Below are positions 8,821 through 17,990 of a stretch of 33,648 nucleotides of DNA, piece by piece. The translations under genes were made by a program, and so were the position numbers. Within the stretch, counting starts at the first letter, position 1. Each line of letters begins with the position of its first letter. The notes beneath the pieces were generated by a model, which saw only the letters and a list, made by a program, of their open reading frames with translations, did not search any database and was not told the origin of the DNA. The stretch comes from Gordonia desulfuricans NBRC 100010. Lineage in GTDB: Bacteria; Actinomycetota; Actinomycetes; Mycobacteriales; Mycobacteriaceae. Location: assembly GCF_001485495.1 (NCBI RefSeq), contig NZ_BCNF01000005.1, positions 1 to 33,648 on the forward strand, given 5' to 3'.

Positions 8821-10164
8821 GTGACCCAGCAGATCGTGAACCCCGACGAGATCGGCGCCCTGATCGACGGCGGCGCCCTCACCGAGGCCGGCGACCTCCT
8901 CGCCACACTGCACCACGGTGAAGTGGCCGGCATCCTCGACCGTCTCCCCCGCAAGCGTCGCGGCGTCGCATTCCGCCTGCTGCCCAAACCCACCGCGGTC
9001 GAGGTGTTCGACGACCTGACCGCCGTATCGCAGGTCGACCTGATCGCCGATCTCGGCACCGCCGACGTCGCCGAGGCCTTCGATCATCTCGATCCCGACG
9101 ACCGCGCCGAACTCCTCGACGAACTCCCGGCCGCCGTCGCCAAGGCCCTGGTCCAGCAGCTGACCCCGGACGAACGGGAGATGACCGGTGTCGTCCTCGG
9201 CTTCGCGCGTGGCTCGGTGGGCCGCCGGATGAGCCCGGAGGTGGTGCACGCCTACGTCGACGACACCGCCGCGGCGGCCCTCGAACGGGTCAAGGAACGC
9301 GGCCACGAGGTCGAGACCATCTACACGGTCCCGGTGATCGGTGAGGGCCGCGTCCTGCGGGGTGTGGTCAGCCTTCGTGATCTCCTGCTCAGCGATCCCG
9401 ACACCCCCTTGTCGGCGATGATGCACAAGCCGATCGCCGCCTACGCCGACGACGACGCCGAGCTCACCGCCCAGCGCTGTATCGACCGCGCGGTCCTGGC
9501 CATGCCGGTCACCGACCGGGAACGCCGGCTGGTCGGGATGCTCACCATCGACGACGCCGCCGAGGTGGTCGAGCAGGCCCGCGACACCGACGAGGCGCGT
9601 GCCGGTGCGAGCGAGCCGCTGCGCGAGCCCTACCTGCTGGCATCGGTCCTGTCGATCACCCGCGCCCGCATCGTGTGGCTGTTCGTGCTGGCCGTGTCGG
9701 CCATCCTGACCGTCAACGTGCTCGAGATCTTCGAGGGCACCCTCGAGCAGAAGGTGGCGCTGGCGCTGTTCATCCCGCTGCTGACCGGGATCGGCGGCAA
9801 CACCGGGTCGCAGGCGGCCACCACGGTGACCCGTGCACTGGCCACCGGCGAGGCCGCACCCCGCGACGTGCTGCGGGTGGCCGGCAAGGAGGTCCGGGTG
9901 GGTCTGACCCTCGGCACGGTCCTCGGCATCGTCGGCTTCGCCGTCGCCGGCCTGGCCTATGAGCTGGAGATCGGCACGGTGATCGGCCTGACCATCCTGT
10001 CGATCTGCACGATGGCGGCGACGGTCGGCGGCATGATGCCGCTGATCGCGAAGTCGATCCGGGTCGATCCGGCGGTGTTCTCCACCCCGTTCATCTCGAC
10101 CTTCTGCGACGCGACCGGCCTGATCATCTACTTCATGATCGCCAAGGCCGTGCTGGGCATCTGA
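8821..10164 (+). CDS. mgtE: Magnesium transporter/channel MgtE
   Basis: Mg2+-selective channel of the inner membrane, gated by its cytosolic Mg2+ sensor. 447 residues, normal for the family. An N-terminal helical MgtE_N superhelix (1-120, acidic) is followed by a CBS pair (about 125-255) and five membrane helices (about 275-447). The pore region shows GNTGSQ (326-331) and the conserved pore aspartate Asp430 in FCDATGLIIYF. The start is GTG; TAGGGT (8809-8814) ends 6 nt before it, so a leaderless transcript is likely and a 5' M-box riboswitch is excluded for this promoter. Upstream is the PH-domain gene (127-bp gap), downstream ilvD (219 bp, own promoter). Confidence 0.95.
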   Translation: MTQQIVNPDEIGALIDGGALTEAGDLLATLHHGEVAGILDRLPRKRRGVAFRLLPKPTAVEVFDDLTAVSQVDLIADLGTADVAEAFDHLDPDDRAELLDELPAAVAKALVQQLTPDEREMTGVVLGFARGSVGRRMSPEVVHAYVDDTAAAALERVKERGHEVETIYTVPVIGEGRVLRGVVSLRDLLLSDPDTPLSAMMHKPIAAYADDDAELTAQRCIDRAVLAMPVTDRERRLVGMLTIDDAAEVVEQARDTDEARAGASEPLREPYLLASVLSITRARIVWLFVLAVSAILTVNVLEIFEGTLEQKVALALFIPLLTGIGGNTGSQAATTVTRALATGEAAPRDVLRVAGKEVRVGLTLGTVLGIVGFAVAGLAYELEIGTVIGLTILSICTMAATVGGMMPLIAKSIRVDPAVFSTPFISTFCDATGLIIYFMIAKAVLGI

Positions 10165-10280
10165 CCACCGGCGTCCACAGCGCAGATCGGCGGACCGGGA
10201 ATCCGGGGGCGGGGAATCTCCGACCGGGTGCGCGACGTTGACCTCGATCGGTGGGTACGACCGTTTCGTGACCCTTGACG

Positions 10281-10323
10281 TGGGCCGAAGTTTTTGTTGG
10301 CCCAGGTGAGCGGGGAGTAACGT
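10281..10323 (+). promoter_or_regulatory. Candidate ilvD promoter with inverted repeat
   Basis: TTGTTG (10294-10299) and TAACGT (10318-10323) are 18 bp apart, about 60 bp before the ilvD ATG. An inverted repeat TGGGCC-N12-GGCCCA (10281-10286 and 10299-10304) straddles the (-35) hexamer and could be an operator. No Leu/Val/Ile-rich leader peptide is seen here, unlike at ilvB. Confidence 0.4.
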
Positions 10324-10383
10324 GGACGGTCAGCAGCCCACCGCGCAATCGTGCGTCAGCACCCTGTCTGATCGAGGAAGTCC

Positions 10384-12228
10384 ATGCCAGCCCTGAGGTC
10401 CCGCACCACCACCGTCGGCCGCGAGGCGGCCGGAGCCCGCTCCCTGTGGCGTGCCACCGGTATGACCGACGACGATTTCGGCAAACCGATCGTCGCCATC
10501 GCGAACTCCTACACCCAGTTCGTTCCGGGTCACGTGCATCTCAAGGACGTGGGCGAGATCGTCGCCGACGCCGTGCGGGCGGCCGGTGGCGTGCCGCGCG
10601 AGTTCCACACCATCGCCGTCGACGACGGCATCGCGATGGGCCACAGCGGCATGCTCTACTCGCTGCCGAGCCGCGAGATCATCGCCGACTCGGTCGAGTA
10701 CATGGTCAATGCCCACACCGCCGACGCGCTGGTGTGTATCTCCAACTGCGACAAGATCACTCCCGGCATGCTCAATGCCGCGATGCGCCTGAACATCCCC
10801 ACCGTGTTCGTCTCCGGTGGTCCGATGGAGGCCGGTAAGGCCGTCGTCGTCGACGGTGTCGCCCACGCCCCCACCGACCTGATCACCACCATCTCCGCCT
10901 CGGCCAACTCCGACGTCGACGACGACGGACTGAGCGAGGTCGAACGGTCGGCGTGCCCGACGTGTGGTTCCTGTTCGGGCATGTTCACCGCGAACTCGAT
11001 GAACTGCCTCACCGAGGCCCTCGGCCTGGCCCTGCCGGGCAACGGTTCGACCCTGGCCACCCACGAGGCACGCCACGCGCTGTTCGAGCGCGCCGGCCGG
11101 GTCGTGGTGGAGGCCGCCAACCGCTGGTACCGCGACGACGATGCCTCGGTGCTGCCGCGAAACATCGCCACCCCCACCGCTTTCCGCAATGCGATGGCGC
11201 TCGACGTCGCGATGGGCGGCTCCACCAACACGGTGCTGCACATCCTGGCCGCCGCACAGGAGGGTGAGGTCGCCGACTTCGATCTGACGGTGATCGACCA
11301 GATCAGCCGTCAGGTGCCCTGCCTGTCCAAGGTGTCGCCCAACTCCGACTACCACATGGAGGACGTCCACCGGGCCGGTGGAATCCCCGCGATCCTGGGC
11401 GAACTGCGCCGCGGCGGTCTGATCGACGACACCGCCTCGACCGTCCACTCCACCACCCTGGGTGCGGGCCTGGACGACTGGGACATCCGCGGCGGCAAGG
11501 CGACCGACGCCGCGGTGGAGCTGTTCCACGCCGCCCCCGGTGGCGTGCGCACCACCACCCCGTTCTCCACCGCCAACCGCTGGAGTTCACTCGACACCGA
11601 CGCCGAGGGCGGATGCATCCGCGACATCGAGCACGCCTACACCGTCGAAGGTGGCCTGTGCGTGCTGCGGGGCAACCTCGCCGAGGACGGCGCGGTCCTC
11701 AAGACCGCCGGTATCAGCGAGGACCTGTGGCACTTCGAGGGTCCGGCCCGCGTGGTCGAGAGCCAGGAGGACGCCGTCCACGTCATCCTGTCGAAGACCC
11801 TGCAGGCAGGTGAGGTGCTGGTGGTCCGCTACGAGGGCCCGTCCGGTGGTCCCGGTATGCAGGAGATGCTGCATCCCACCGCCTTCATGAAGGGCACGGG
11901 CATGGGCAAGAAGTGCGGCCTGATCACCGACGGCCGGTTCTCCGGCGGGTCGTCGGGACTCTCGGTCGGCCACATCTCGCCCGAGGCCGCGGCCGGCGGC
12001 GTGATCGGTCTGATCGAGGACGGCGACCACATCCTGATCGACGTCAAGACCCGCCGCCTCGACGTGCTCGTCGACGACGAGGTCCTCGCCGAGCGGCGCG
12101 CCAAGATGGAGGCCTCCGAGCGTCCGTGGGCCCCGAAGGACCGGCACCGTCCCGTCACCACCGCTCTGCGCGCCTACGCCAAGCTCGCCACCTCCGCCGA
12201 CAAGGGTGCCGTGCGCTCGGTCGACTGA
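10384..12228 (+). CDS. ilvD: Dihydroxyacid dehydratase IlvD
   Basis: Third common step of branched-chain amino acid synthesis: dehydrates 2,3-dihydroxy acids to 2-oxo acids using an Fe-S cluster. 614 residues, full length. The early segment [15 protein letters not shown] (41-55) is typical, and cluster/metal ligands are visible as Cys122 in NCDKITPGM and the [10 protein letters not shown] motif (191-200), with [11 protein letters not shown] at 80-90. The C-terminal swivel domain contains the conserved [12 protein letters not shown] and [16 protein letters not shown] motifs. ATG start with GAGGA about 6-8 bp upstream. It completes the pathway encoded by ilvBNC but has its own promoter on the opposite strand. 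Confidence 0.97.
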   Translation: MPALRSRTTTVGREAAGARSLWRATGMTDDDFGKPIVAIANSYTQFVPGHVHLKDVGEIVADAVRAAGGVPREFHTIAVDDGIAMGHSGMLYSLPSREIIADSVEYMVNAHTADALVCISNCDKITPGMLNAAMRLNIPTVFVSGGPMEAGKAVVVDGVAHAPTDLITTISASANSDVDDDGLSEVERSACPTCGSCSGMFTANSMNCLTEALGLALPGNGSTLATHEARHALFERAGRVVVEAANRWYRDDDASVLPRNIATPTAFRNAMALDVAMGGSTNTVLHILAAAQEGEVADFDLTVIDQISRQVPCLSKVSPNSDYHMEDVHRAGGIPAILGELRRGGLIDDTASTVHSTTLGAGLDDWDIRGGKATDAAVELFHAAPGGVRTTTPFSTANRWSSLDTDAEGGCIRDIEHAYTVEGGLCVLRGNLAEDGAVLKTAGISEDLWHFEGPARVVESQEDAVHVILSKTLQAGEVLVVRYEGPSGGPGMQEMLHPTAFMKGTGMGKKCGLITDGRFSGGSSGLSVGHISPEAAAGGVIGLIEDGDHILIDVKTRRLDVLVDDEVLAERRAKMEASERPWAPKDRHRPVTTALRAYAKLATSADKGAVRSVD

Positions 12229-12253
12229 GACCGGCCGGCGACCGGACACTCGC

Positions 12254-12289
12254 CGGCTGAGGCGTCCCGTGAGGGGTGCGCCTCAGCCG
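12254..12289. terminator. Shared terminator of ilvD and the DoxX gene
   Basis: An 11-bp perfect stem (cggctgaggcg, 12254-12264; complement 12279-12289) with a 14-nt loop lies between the convergent genes. Its right arm contains the stop codon of the DoxX gene (12283-12285). It could act in both directions; no T run is present. Confidence 0.65.
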
Positions 12290-13485
12290 CCGAGTTTCGG
12301 CGGCTCGAGAGGGTTGCTGCCATTGCACAGGATCCACGCCGCGATCCCCACGGCGATGGCGATGATCAACACCGCGACCGACCCGATGTAGGGGCGTCGG
12401 GCCCACTTGCGGGATCGGTCCAGGGAGTAGGCGCCGGGGCCGGTCAGGACCAGGGCCGCGGTGGCGCCGATGAGCACGAGGTCGTATTGATGAAGGGGCA
12501 TGAGCGGCCCGAACAACGCGATCGTGCGATACATCGCCACGTCGATGATGGAGACGAACACCGTCATCCACAGCACCAGGCCCGCCCCGATCGGGGTGAG
12601 TAGACCGAGGATCAGCAGCGCGCCGCCCGCGGTCTCCGACACCGCCCCCGCGATCGCGACCGCCCTGGTGAGATCGGCATTCGCCGGGTTGGCCTTGTCG
12701 GTGAACAGGTCCTGGAAGCCGTCGAGGCCCCATCCCTGCCACCAGCCGAACAGTTTCTGCAGGCCGTGACCGATGGCCATCCAGCCGATGACCAGTCGAA
12801 GAATCAGCAGACCCGCGTCGAGGGTGCCGCGGCGTTCCGCGGTGACGGCCGGGGCGTTGCCGGGCTGCCCGGTGCCGTCGAGATGGTCGGGACGGTCCCC
12901 GGCGTCGGCGAGCGGCGCGGCGAGCAACGACGTCGCCTCGGCACCCTCGACGTACTCGGGGTCGCCCGCGGTCAGTTCCATCGTCGGATGCGACTCGACG
13001 GCATGGTCGTCGGTCGGATGGTCACCGGCCGGTCGGTCGGTCGTCGTCTCGTCGGGCACCGGTCGTCGACGGGACTCGGCCAGCTCCGGGAAGGTCTCCT
13101 CGACCGACGGGATCGGGGTCGCCTGATCGGCCGGCGCCGCGGCCGGGGGGACCTGGGTGACCGGGGCCGACGGGGTTCGCCGGGTGACCGGGGGCGTCTG
13201 CGCCGGAGTCGGGACCGTCGGCGCCTCGCCGACGTCGGTGACCGGCGGCAGCGGAGCGGGGTTGCGGGGCCGTCCGGCGGGCGGCAGGTCGAACTGGTGG
13301 GTGGCCACCTCGTCGGGATCGAGGTCGTCGAGGTGATCGACCCGCGACACGTGGTGACGGTCGTAGAAACTGTCGCGATCACCGGCCGGTCGCGGCTGCA
13401 CGGAGAACGCCTCGGTCGGCTCGTCGTAGGGGCTCGGCGGCCGGAAGTCCTCCCGGCCGCCACCGGACTGGTCGCGTTCACTCAC
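12283..13485 (-). CDS. DoxX-family membrane protein with long disordered N-terminus
   Basis: The C-terminal 182 residues (from about 219) form a DoxX domain: four to five hydrophobic helices beginning LLILRLVIGWMAIGHGLQKLFGW. Residues 1-218 are Pro/Thr/Asp/Glu-rich, without predicted fold, and include low-complexity runs; this tail faces the cytoplasm if DoxX topology holds. M. tuberculosis Rv3005c sits in the same place beside lppZ but has a shorter extension. DoxX proteins have been linked to redox and thiol stress in mycobacteria; the role here is inferred only from family. I choose GTG 13485 (VSERDQSGGG, 400 residues) because TAGAGT at 13493-13498 (minus) ends 7 nt upstream and fits a leaderless start. 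Divergent from lppZ. Confidence 0.85.
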   Translation of the reverse strand: MSERDQSGGGREDFRPPSPYDEPTEAFSVQPRPAGDRDSFYDRHHVSRVDHLDDLDPDEVATHQFDLPPAGRPRNPAPLPPVTDVGEAPTVPTPAQTPPVTRRTPSAPVTQVPPAAAPADQATPIPSVEETFPELAESRRRPVPDETTTDRPAGDHPTDDHAVESHPTMELTAGDPEYVEGAEATSLLAAPLADAGDRPDHLDGTGQPGNAPAVTAERRGTLDAGLLILRLVIGWMAIGHGLQKLFGWWQGWGLDGFQDLFTDKANPANADLTRAVAIAGAVSETAGGALLILGLLTPIGAGLVLWMTVFVSIIDVAMYRTIALFGPLMPLHQYDLVLIGATAALVLTGPGAYSLDRSRKWARRPYIGSVAVLIIAIAVGIAAWILCNGSNPLEPPKLGG

Positions 13486-13566
13486 ACCGCCGACTCTAGA
13501 TGCCGGGGCCGGCATGCCACGGATCGGCGCGCGGGCCACCGCCGCCGATCGCCTACTGTGGTGGGC

Positions 13567-14754
13567 ATGCGATTGGGGCGGCAGCACCATGGGCCGCGGG
13601 GCCGGACAGCTTCCCGACGTGGGTCATCCACGTCCGGGGTCCGCGCGCTGGCCGCAGGTGTGATGGTGGTGGCACTGGCATTCACCGCGGGCTGTGATTT
13701 CTCTCAGCAGGATCAGGATCGGGCCGCCGGACAGTTCAGTGCCAACGACGAGTCGATCGCCGTGCCGCAGAGCCAGCCCCCACAGAGCCGGCCCGGGGGC
13801 ACCGAGTCACAGGAACCGCCACCACCGGGGCCGTGCGTCGATCCCGACCCCGCGGTCATCGCGACCTGCCTCGCCTCGACCGGTGGGGTGCGGGCGGGCG
13901 ACGACCAGGGCGAGAGCACGATCGTCGCCGAACGCACCACCGGCAAGATCATCACCACCAAACGCTATGGGCCGCAACGGGTGGTGACCACATTTCCGGT
14001 GGACGCCACCGGCGACGGCGGGTTGATCGACTTCGCCTACTCCCCCACCTACGACCAGGATCAGCTCATCTATGCGCTGATCACCACCGGCTCGGACAAT
14101 CGGGTGGTGCGGATCGCCCCGGGTGATGCGCCCAAGCCGATCCTGACCGGAATCCCCAAGGGCGCCACCGGCAACATGGGTGCGTTGATGTTCGTCTCGC
14201 CCACCGAGCTCGTCGTCGCCACCGGCAACGCCGGTGATCCCGCAGCCGCCGCCGACCCGACGTCGCTGGCCGGCAAGCTGCTCGTGGTGAGCGACCTGTC
14301 GTCGGGGTCGAACGCCCGGCCCAAGGTCCTCGCGTCCGGGCTGGGGACGAATGTGGCGCTGTGTCCGAGCTCGACCGGCGCGCTGTACGTCTCCGATCAG
14401 GGGCCCACCGAGGATCGCATCCAGGCCGTCGAGGAGTCCGGCACCAAGGTGCTCTGGACGTGGCCGGATCGCCCACAGATCGCCGGCTGTGCGGCCACCG
14501 GCGGACAGATCTTCGTCTCCACCACACGGACCCAGCAGATCCTCGCGATCAACGAACCCACCCGCGACAAGCCGACCATCAATCCGCCGGCGGTGGTGCT
14601 GGACAAGCGGTACGGGGCCCTCGGCCGGATGACAGCGCTGAGCAACGGGCTGATCCAGTTCGCGACGGTCAACCGGGCCTACGGCAAACCGGTGAGCACC
14701 GACGACCGCGTGATCCGCTTCATCGCACCGCCGCCGTCGGAGGACCGTACCTGA
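13567..14754 (+). CDS. lppZ: LppZ-like lipoprotein, glucose/sorbosone dehydrogenase-type propeller
   Basis: Predicted envelope lipoprotein, 395 residues. An Arg-rich N-terminus is followed by a hydrophobic segment (about 27-41) and a lipobox-like FTAGC with Cys43; Thr at the (-3) position is atypical, so lipidation is likely rather than certain. A Pro/Gln-rich linker (45-85) leads to a beta-propeller domain: repeated blocks such as GDGGLIDFAYSPTYDQDQLIYA and TGIPKGATGNMGALMF match M. tuberculosis LppZ (Rv3006) closely, with which it shares its DoxX neighbour. No enzymatic activity is established for LppZ. ATG 13567 is chosen because TACTGT (13554-13559) ends 7 nt upstream (leaderless). Confidence 0.88.
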   Translation: MRLGRQHHGPRGRTASRRGSSTSGVRALAAGVMVVALAFTAGCDFSQQDQDRAAGQFSANDESIAVPQSQPPQSRPGGTESQEPPPPGPCVDPDPAVIATCLASTGGVRAGDDQGESTIVAERTTGKIITTKRYGPQRVVTTFPVDATGDGGLIDFAYSPTYDQDQLIYALITTGSDNRVVRIAPGDAPKPILTGIPKGATGNMGALMFVSPTELVVATGNAGDPAAAADPTSLAGKLLVVSDLSSGSNARPKVLASGLGTNVALCPSSTGALYVSDQGPTEDRIQAVEESGTKVLWTWPDRPQIAGCAATGGQIFVSTTRTQQILAINEPTRDKPTINPPAVVLDKRYGALGRMTALSNGLIQFATVNRAYGKPVSTDDRVIRFIAPPPSEDRT

Positions 14755-14776
14755 GGTCTGGGCGCGCACCCCGCCC

Positions 14777-14964
14777 GTTCACCGGGCACCCGATCTCGTT
14801 GACCGTGCCCCCGATCGCGTTGACCGTGCGCCCGACCTCGTTGACCGGGCCCCGATCCCGTTGACCGGGCACCCGATTCCGTTCACTGGGCGCCCGATCG
14901 CGTTCACCGGGCACCCGATCGCGTTCACCGGGCCCCCGATTCCGTTGACCGGGCACCCGATCGC
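14777..14964. repeat. Nine-unit 21-bp tandem repeat array
   Basis: Units start at 14777, 14798, 14819, 14840, 14860, 14881, 14902, 14923 and 14944. Consensus is gttSaccgggcacccgat plus a variable 3-base end (cgc, tcc or ctc). Unit four lost one base (20 bp). Most units contain the small inverted repeat CGGG-nn-CCCG, and six carry TTGACC. The array fills the space between the lppZ stop and the channel gene stop, so it lies downstream of both. It would code for seven-residue repeats on either strand, but no start or ribosome site supports translation. Confidence 0.9.
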
Positions 14965-14999
14965 GACGTGGCCGGATCGGGATGCGTCACCGTCCTCGC

Positions 15000-15878
15000 T
15001 CAGCCCGCGGGTTCCTTCGGCTCCGACGAGTCCAGCACCGGTTCGGTGTCGGACAGTCGGGCATCCATCGCTGCGGCATCCACAGCCTCGGCATCCATCG
15101 CTTCGGGGTCCACCGCTGCGGCATCCATAGCTTCGGGGTCCATCGCTTGGGGGCCGGTGAGTGCGACGCGCAGCGAACGGATCTCGGCACGCAGTTCCTG
15201 GATCTCGGCCGCGGTCGCCGCGCGGTTGGCGTCGTCCTCCTCGGCCACACGCTGGACGATCCAGGATGCGAGTGTCGCGGTGACCACACCGATGAGGCTG
15301 ATCCCGCCGATCATCAGCAGCACCGCCACCACCCGGCCGGTCACCGACACCGGGGCGAAGTCGCCGTAGCCGACGGTGGTGACGGTGACGAACGCCCACC
15401 ACACGGCGTCACCGAAGCTGGTGATGACGGCGTCGGCGTGCGAGCGCTCCGATTCGTACACCGCCAGCGACGCGACGTAGATGAGCAACACCGCACTGGC
15501 GACCGTGTAGACGATGACCTTGCCGCGGATGGCCCCGCCGATCGCCTTCTGCAGCGTACCCACCAGGATCACCAGACTCACCAGACGCAGCGGCCGCAGC
15601 ACCGGGAGCACCACGATCGCCAGATCCGGCAGGTGCCGGAAGAACCACCGTCCGCGCTGCGGCGCGAGCATCAACCGAACGAGATAGTCGATGCCGAACA
15701 CCACCCACGACACGATCACGACGACGTTCAGCGCGACCGCGACCACGCGATGCGGATGGCCGAGCACCTGGATCGAGTACGCGACCAGGAACAGCGACGC
15801 GATTCCCGCCAGCGGCCACTCGACATGTTTCTCCCACCCCGCCAACAGATCCCGTCGGTCGGATGCCGCTGCCGTCAT
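15000..15878 (-). CDS. Voltage-gated-type potassium channel with repetitive C-terminus
   Basis: Predicted six-helix K+ channel subunit, 292 residues. Start at ATG 15878 (MTAAASDRRDLL) is set by AGGAGGAG 5 bp upstream. Hydrophobic segments: S1 (about 20-39), S2 (44-66), S3/S4 (84-108, with arginines in PVLRPLRLV), S5 (120-141), pore loop, S6 (182-206). The selectivity filter TVGYGD is at 168-173. A short charged coiled coil (222-240) follows S6 and may aid tetramer assembly. The last 50 residues are an acidic tail of six pentapeptides A-[MV]-D-x-x encoded by 15-bp DNA repeats. No RCK/TrkA_N or cyclic-nucleotide domain is present. The S4 charge is low, so voltage sensing is uncertain. Confidence 0.9.
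   Translation of the reverse strand: MTAAASDRRDLLAGWEKHVEWPLAGIASLFLVAYSIQVLGHPHRVVAVALNVVVIVSWVVFGIDYLVRLMLAPQRGRWFFRHLPDLAIVVLPVLRPLRLVSLVILVGTLQKAIGGAIRGKVIVYTVASAVLLIYVASLAVYESERSHADAVITSFGDAVWWAFVTVTTVGYGDFAPVSVTGRVVAVLLMIGGISLIGVVTATLASWIVQRVAEEDDANRAATAAEIQELRAEIRSLRVALTGPQAMDPEAMDAAAVDPEAMDAEAVDAAAMDARLSDTEPVLDSSEPKEPAG
15061..15150. repeat. Six 15-bp tandem repeats inside the channel gene
   Basis: Units of 15 bp start at 15061, 15076, 15091, 15106, 15121 and 15136 (gcatccatcgctgcg-like). Because 15 is a multiple of three, they encode in-frame pentapeptides A-M-D-x-x or A-V-D-x-x on the minus strand, and copy number can change without breaking the frame. Confidence 0.9.
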
Positions 15879-16041
15879 CGAACTCCTCCTGTGCCGGTCG
15901 TCGGGTCGATGCGAATCCACGAGCTGGTCGGACACCGCCGGCCGCGTGGACTGTCCACCCGGCCGGCGATCTCGGGTCAGGCGCTGTCAGGGTCTGTCGG
16001 TGACGGCGTCTCCCGGTCGGTGAGTGTCGGGAAACACCAAC

Positions 16042-16065
16042 GGCGCCCACATCGATGTGGGCGCC
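16042..16065 (-). terminator. Terminator after gatB
   Basis: A perfect 24-bp palindrome (half-site ggcgcccacatc at 16042-16053) lies 22 bp past the gatB stop. On the minus strand it is followed by gttggtgttt. It also faces the upstream region of the channel gene, with which it shares direction. Confidence 0.8.
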
Positions 16066-16087
16066 GCGGCACGTCGTCGGTGGATGC

Positions 16088-17590
16088 CTATTGGCAGGCG
16101 GCCAGGACGAGCTCCTGGACGCGAGCCGGATCGGCTTGTCCGCGAGTGGCTTTCATGACGTCGCCGACGATCTTTCCGGCGGCCTTGACCTTGCCGCCGC
16201 GAATCTTCTCGACGATGTCGGGATTGTTGGCGAGCGCCTCGTCGATGGCCTTCTGCAGGGCCGAGTCGTCACGGACCACCTCGAGACCGCGGTCGGCGAC
16301 GATCTGCTCGGGCTCACCCTCGCCGTCGAGCACGGCGGTCGCGACCTGCTGGGCCAGCTTGGTGGTGAGCTTGCCCTCGTCGACGAGGCCGATGACGGTG
16401 GCCACCTGTGCCGGGGAGATCGGCAGGTCGGCGAGCTCGACGCCGCGGCTGTTGGCCTGCTGCGCCAGGAACGACACCCACCAGCCGCGGGCGGCCTCCG
16501 GTGACGCACCGGCGTCGACGGTCGCGATGATCAGGTCGACGGCGCCGACGTTGACCAGGTCGCGCATGACCTCGTCGGATACGCCCCATTCCTCCTGGAT
16601 GCGTGCACGGCGCACCCACGGCAGCTCCGGCAGGGTGGTGCCGAGCTCGGCGATCCACTCCTCCGACGGCTGCACCGGCGGCAGGTCGGGCTCGGGGAAG
16701 TACCGGTAGTCCTCGGCGGTCTCCTTGCGGCGGCCGGCCGAGGTGGTGCCGTCGGTCTCGTGGAAGTGACGGGTCTCCTGGACGATCTCACCGCCGGCGG
16801 TGAGCACCGCGGCCTGACGGCGCATCTCGTAGGTCACCGCGATCTCGACGCTCTTCAGCGAGTTCACGTTCTTGGTCTCGGTCCGCGTACCGAACTCGGT
16901 GGCATCCTTGGCCATCAGCGACAGGTTGGCATCGCAGCGCAGCGAACCCTGATCCATCCGGACGTCGGAGACCTCGAGGGCCTTGAGCAGATCGCGCAGA
17001 GCGGTCACATAGGCGCGAGCCACCTCGGGGGCACGTTCACCGGCGCCGACGATCGGCTTGGTGACGATCTCGACCAGTGGCACCCCGGCACGGTTGTAGT
17101 CGAGCAGCGAGTGGTCGGCACCCTGGATACGTCCGCTGCCACCGATGTGCAGCGACTTTCCGGTGTCCTCCTCCATGTGCGCACGCTCGATGTCGACACG
17201 CCAGGTGGTGCCGTCGGTCAGCTGCACATCGAGGTAGCCGTCGAAGGCGATCGGCTCGTCGTACTGCGAGATCTGGTAGTTCTTCGGCTGATCCGGGTAG
17301 AAGTAGTTCTTCCGGGCGAAGACACTCGACGGGCGGATCGAGCAGTTGAGCGCCAGACCGATCCGGATGGCGTACTCGATGGCCTTCTGGTTGACGACGG
17401 GCAGCGAACCCGGCAGACCGATACACACCGGGCACACCTGGGTGTTGGGATCGGCGCCGAAGGCGGTCGGGCAGCCACAGAACATCTTGGTGGCCGTACC
17501 CAGTTCGACGTGGACCTCGAGTCCCATCACCGGATCGAATTCGGCGATGACCTGGTCGTAGTCCATCAACTCGGCGGCAGCGGCAGTCAT
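16088..17590 (-). CDS. gatB: Asp-tRNA(Asn)/Glu-tRNA(Gln) amidotransferase subunit B
   Basis: Kinase/tRNA-binding subunit of GatCAB, which amidates Glu-tRNA(Gln) and Asp-tRNA(Asn) in bacteria lacking the cognate synthetases. 500 residues with ATG 17590 ([14 protein letters not shown]). The cradle domain holds [12 protein letters not shown], the zinc-site cysteines in [22 protein letters not shown], and [19 protein letters not shown]; the C-terminal YqeY-like tail ends [11 protein letters not shown]. The start lies next to GGAG, unusually close (3 bp), and TAAACT (17598-17603, minus) ends 7 nt upstream, so a leaderless start is equally possible. gatB is separated from gatCA by about 5.7 kb. Confidence 0.96.
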   Translation of the reverse strand: MTAAAAELMDYDQVIAEFDPVMGLEVHVELGTATKMFCGCPTAFGADPNTQVCPVCIGLPGSLPVVNQKAIEYAIRIGLALNCSIRPSSVFARKNYFYPDQPKNYQISQYDEPIAFDGYLDVQLTDGTTWRVDIERAHMEEDTGKSLHIGGSGRIQGADHSLLDYNRAGVPLVEIVTKPIVGAGERAPEVARAYVTALRDLLKALEVSDVRMDQGSLRCDANLSLMAKDATEFGTRTETKNVNSLKSVEIAVTYEMRRQAAVLTAGGEIVQETRHFHETDGTTSAGRRKETAEDYRYFPEPDLPPVQPSEEWIAELGTTLPELPWVRRARIQEEWGVSDEVMRDLVNVGAVDLIIATVDAGASPEAARGWWVSFLAQQANSRGVELADLPISPAQVATVIGLVDEGKLTTKLAQQVATAVLDGEGEPEQIVADRGLEVVRDDSALQKAIDEALANNPDIVEKIRGGKVKAAGKIVGDVMKATRGQADPARVQELVLAACQ

Positions 17591-17774
17591 GCGCTCCAGT
17601 TTATGCCGAGCACCCCGCACCCACCGCACGGGGACATCCCGGCGACCCCGAGCCGGAGTTCAGGTCGAATCCCCGGGTGAACCCCGATGCCCCCGGCCGA
17701 CGGCGCTCGTAGCGTCGGAGACGACCTGATCACGCCGGCCCGCACCGGGACGGCCAACCGAGAGGACCCCCACG

Positions 17775-17990
17775 ATGAGCACCTCCTACCAGGCCACTTC
17801 GGCCCCCGCCCGCCGGCTGACCCGATCGCGTACCGACGCCTGGCTCGGCGGGGTGTGCGGCGGCATCGCCGCCCGCTACGGCTGGGATGCGAGTCTGGTC
17901 CGCGCCCTGTTCGTGGCGTCGATCCTGCTTCCCGGCCCGCAGGTCCTGCTGTACCTGGTGCTGTGGCTGGTGATCCCGCGCGAGGCGTGA
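17775..17990 (+). CDS. PspC-domain small membrane protein
   Basis: A 71-residue protein that is almost entirely one PspC domain: RLTRSRTDAWLGGVCGGIAARYGWDASLVRALFV (14-47) followed by one membrane helix (about 46-67) and a PRE end. PspC proteins in E. coli sense envelope stress with PspA/PspB; stand-alone actinobacterial copies are of unknown role. GAGAGGA lies 7-8 bp before the ATG, and TAGCGT (17710-17715) is a possible (-10) giving a leader of about 50 nt. Convergent with pfkA; both stop codons lie in one hairpin (17987-18016). Confidence 0.88.
   Translation: MSTSYQATSAPARRLTRSRTDAWLGGVCGGIAARYGWDASLVRALFVASILLPGPQVLLYLVLWLVIPREA

Noticed and set aside
14777..14964. CRISPR array
   Set aside because: The 21-bp units are contiguous with no spacers, and no cas gene is present.
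15061..15150. Classical pentapeptide-repeat (A[DN]LxX) fold in the channel tail
   Set aside because: The units are A-[MV]-D-x-x and lack the central Leu/Phe needed for the right-handed beta-helix.
14779..15402. Protein of VNxIG heptapeptide repeats on the minus strand
   Set aside because: The frame comes from the 21-bp array and continues antisense-like through the channel gene in a shifted frame; unit four breaks periodicity and no start signal exists.
17655..17690. A T-loop-like GGTCGAATCC suggesting a tRNA
   Set aside because: No matching acceptor, D or anticodon arms can be drawn around 17663-17672; it is part of the gatB/pspC intergenic region.
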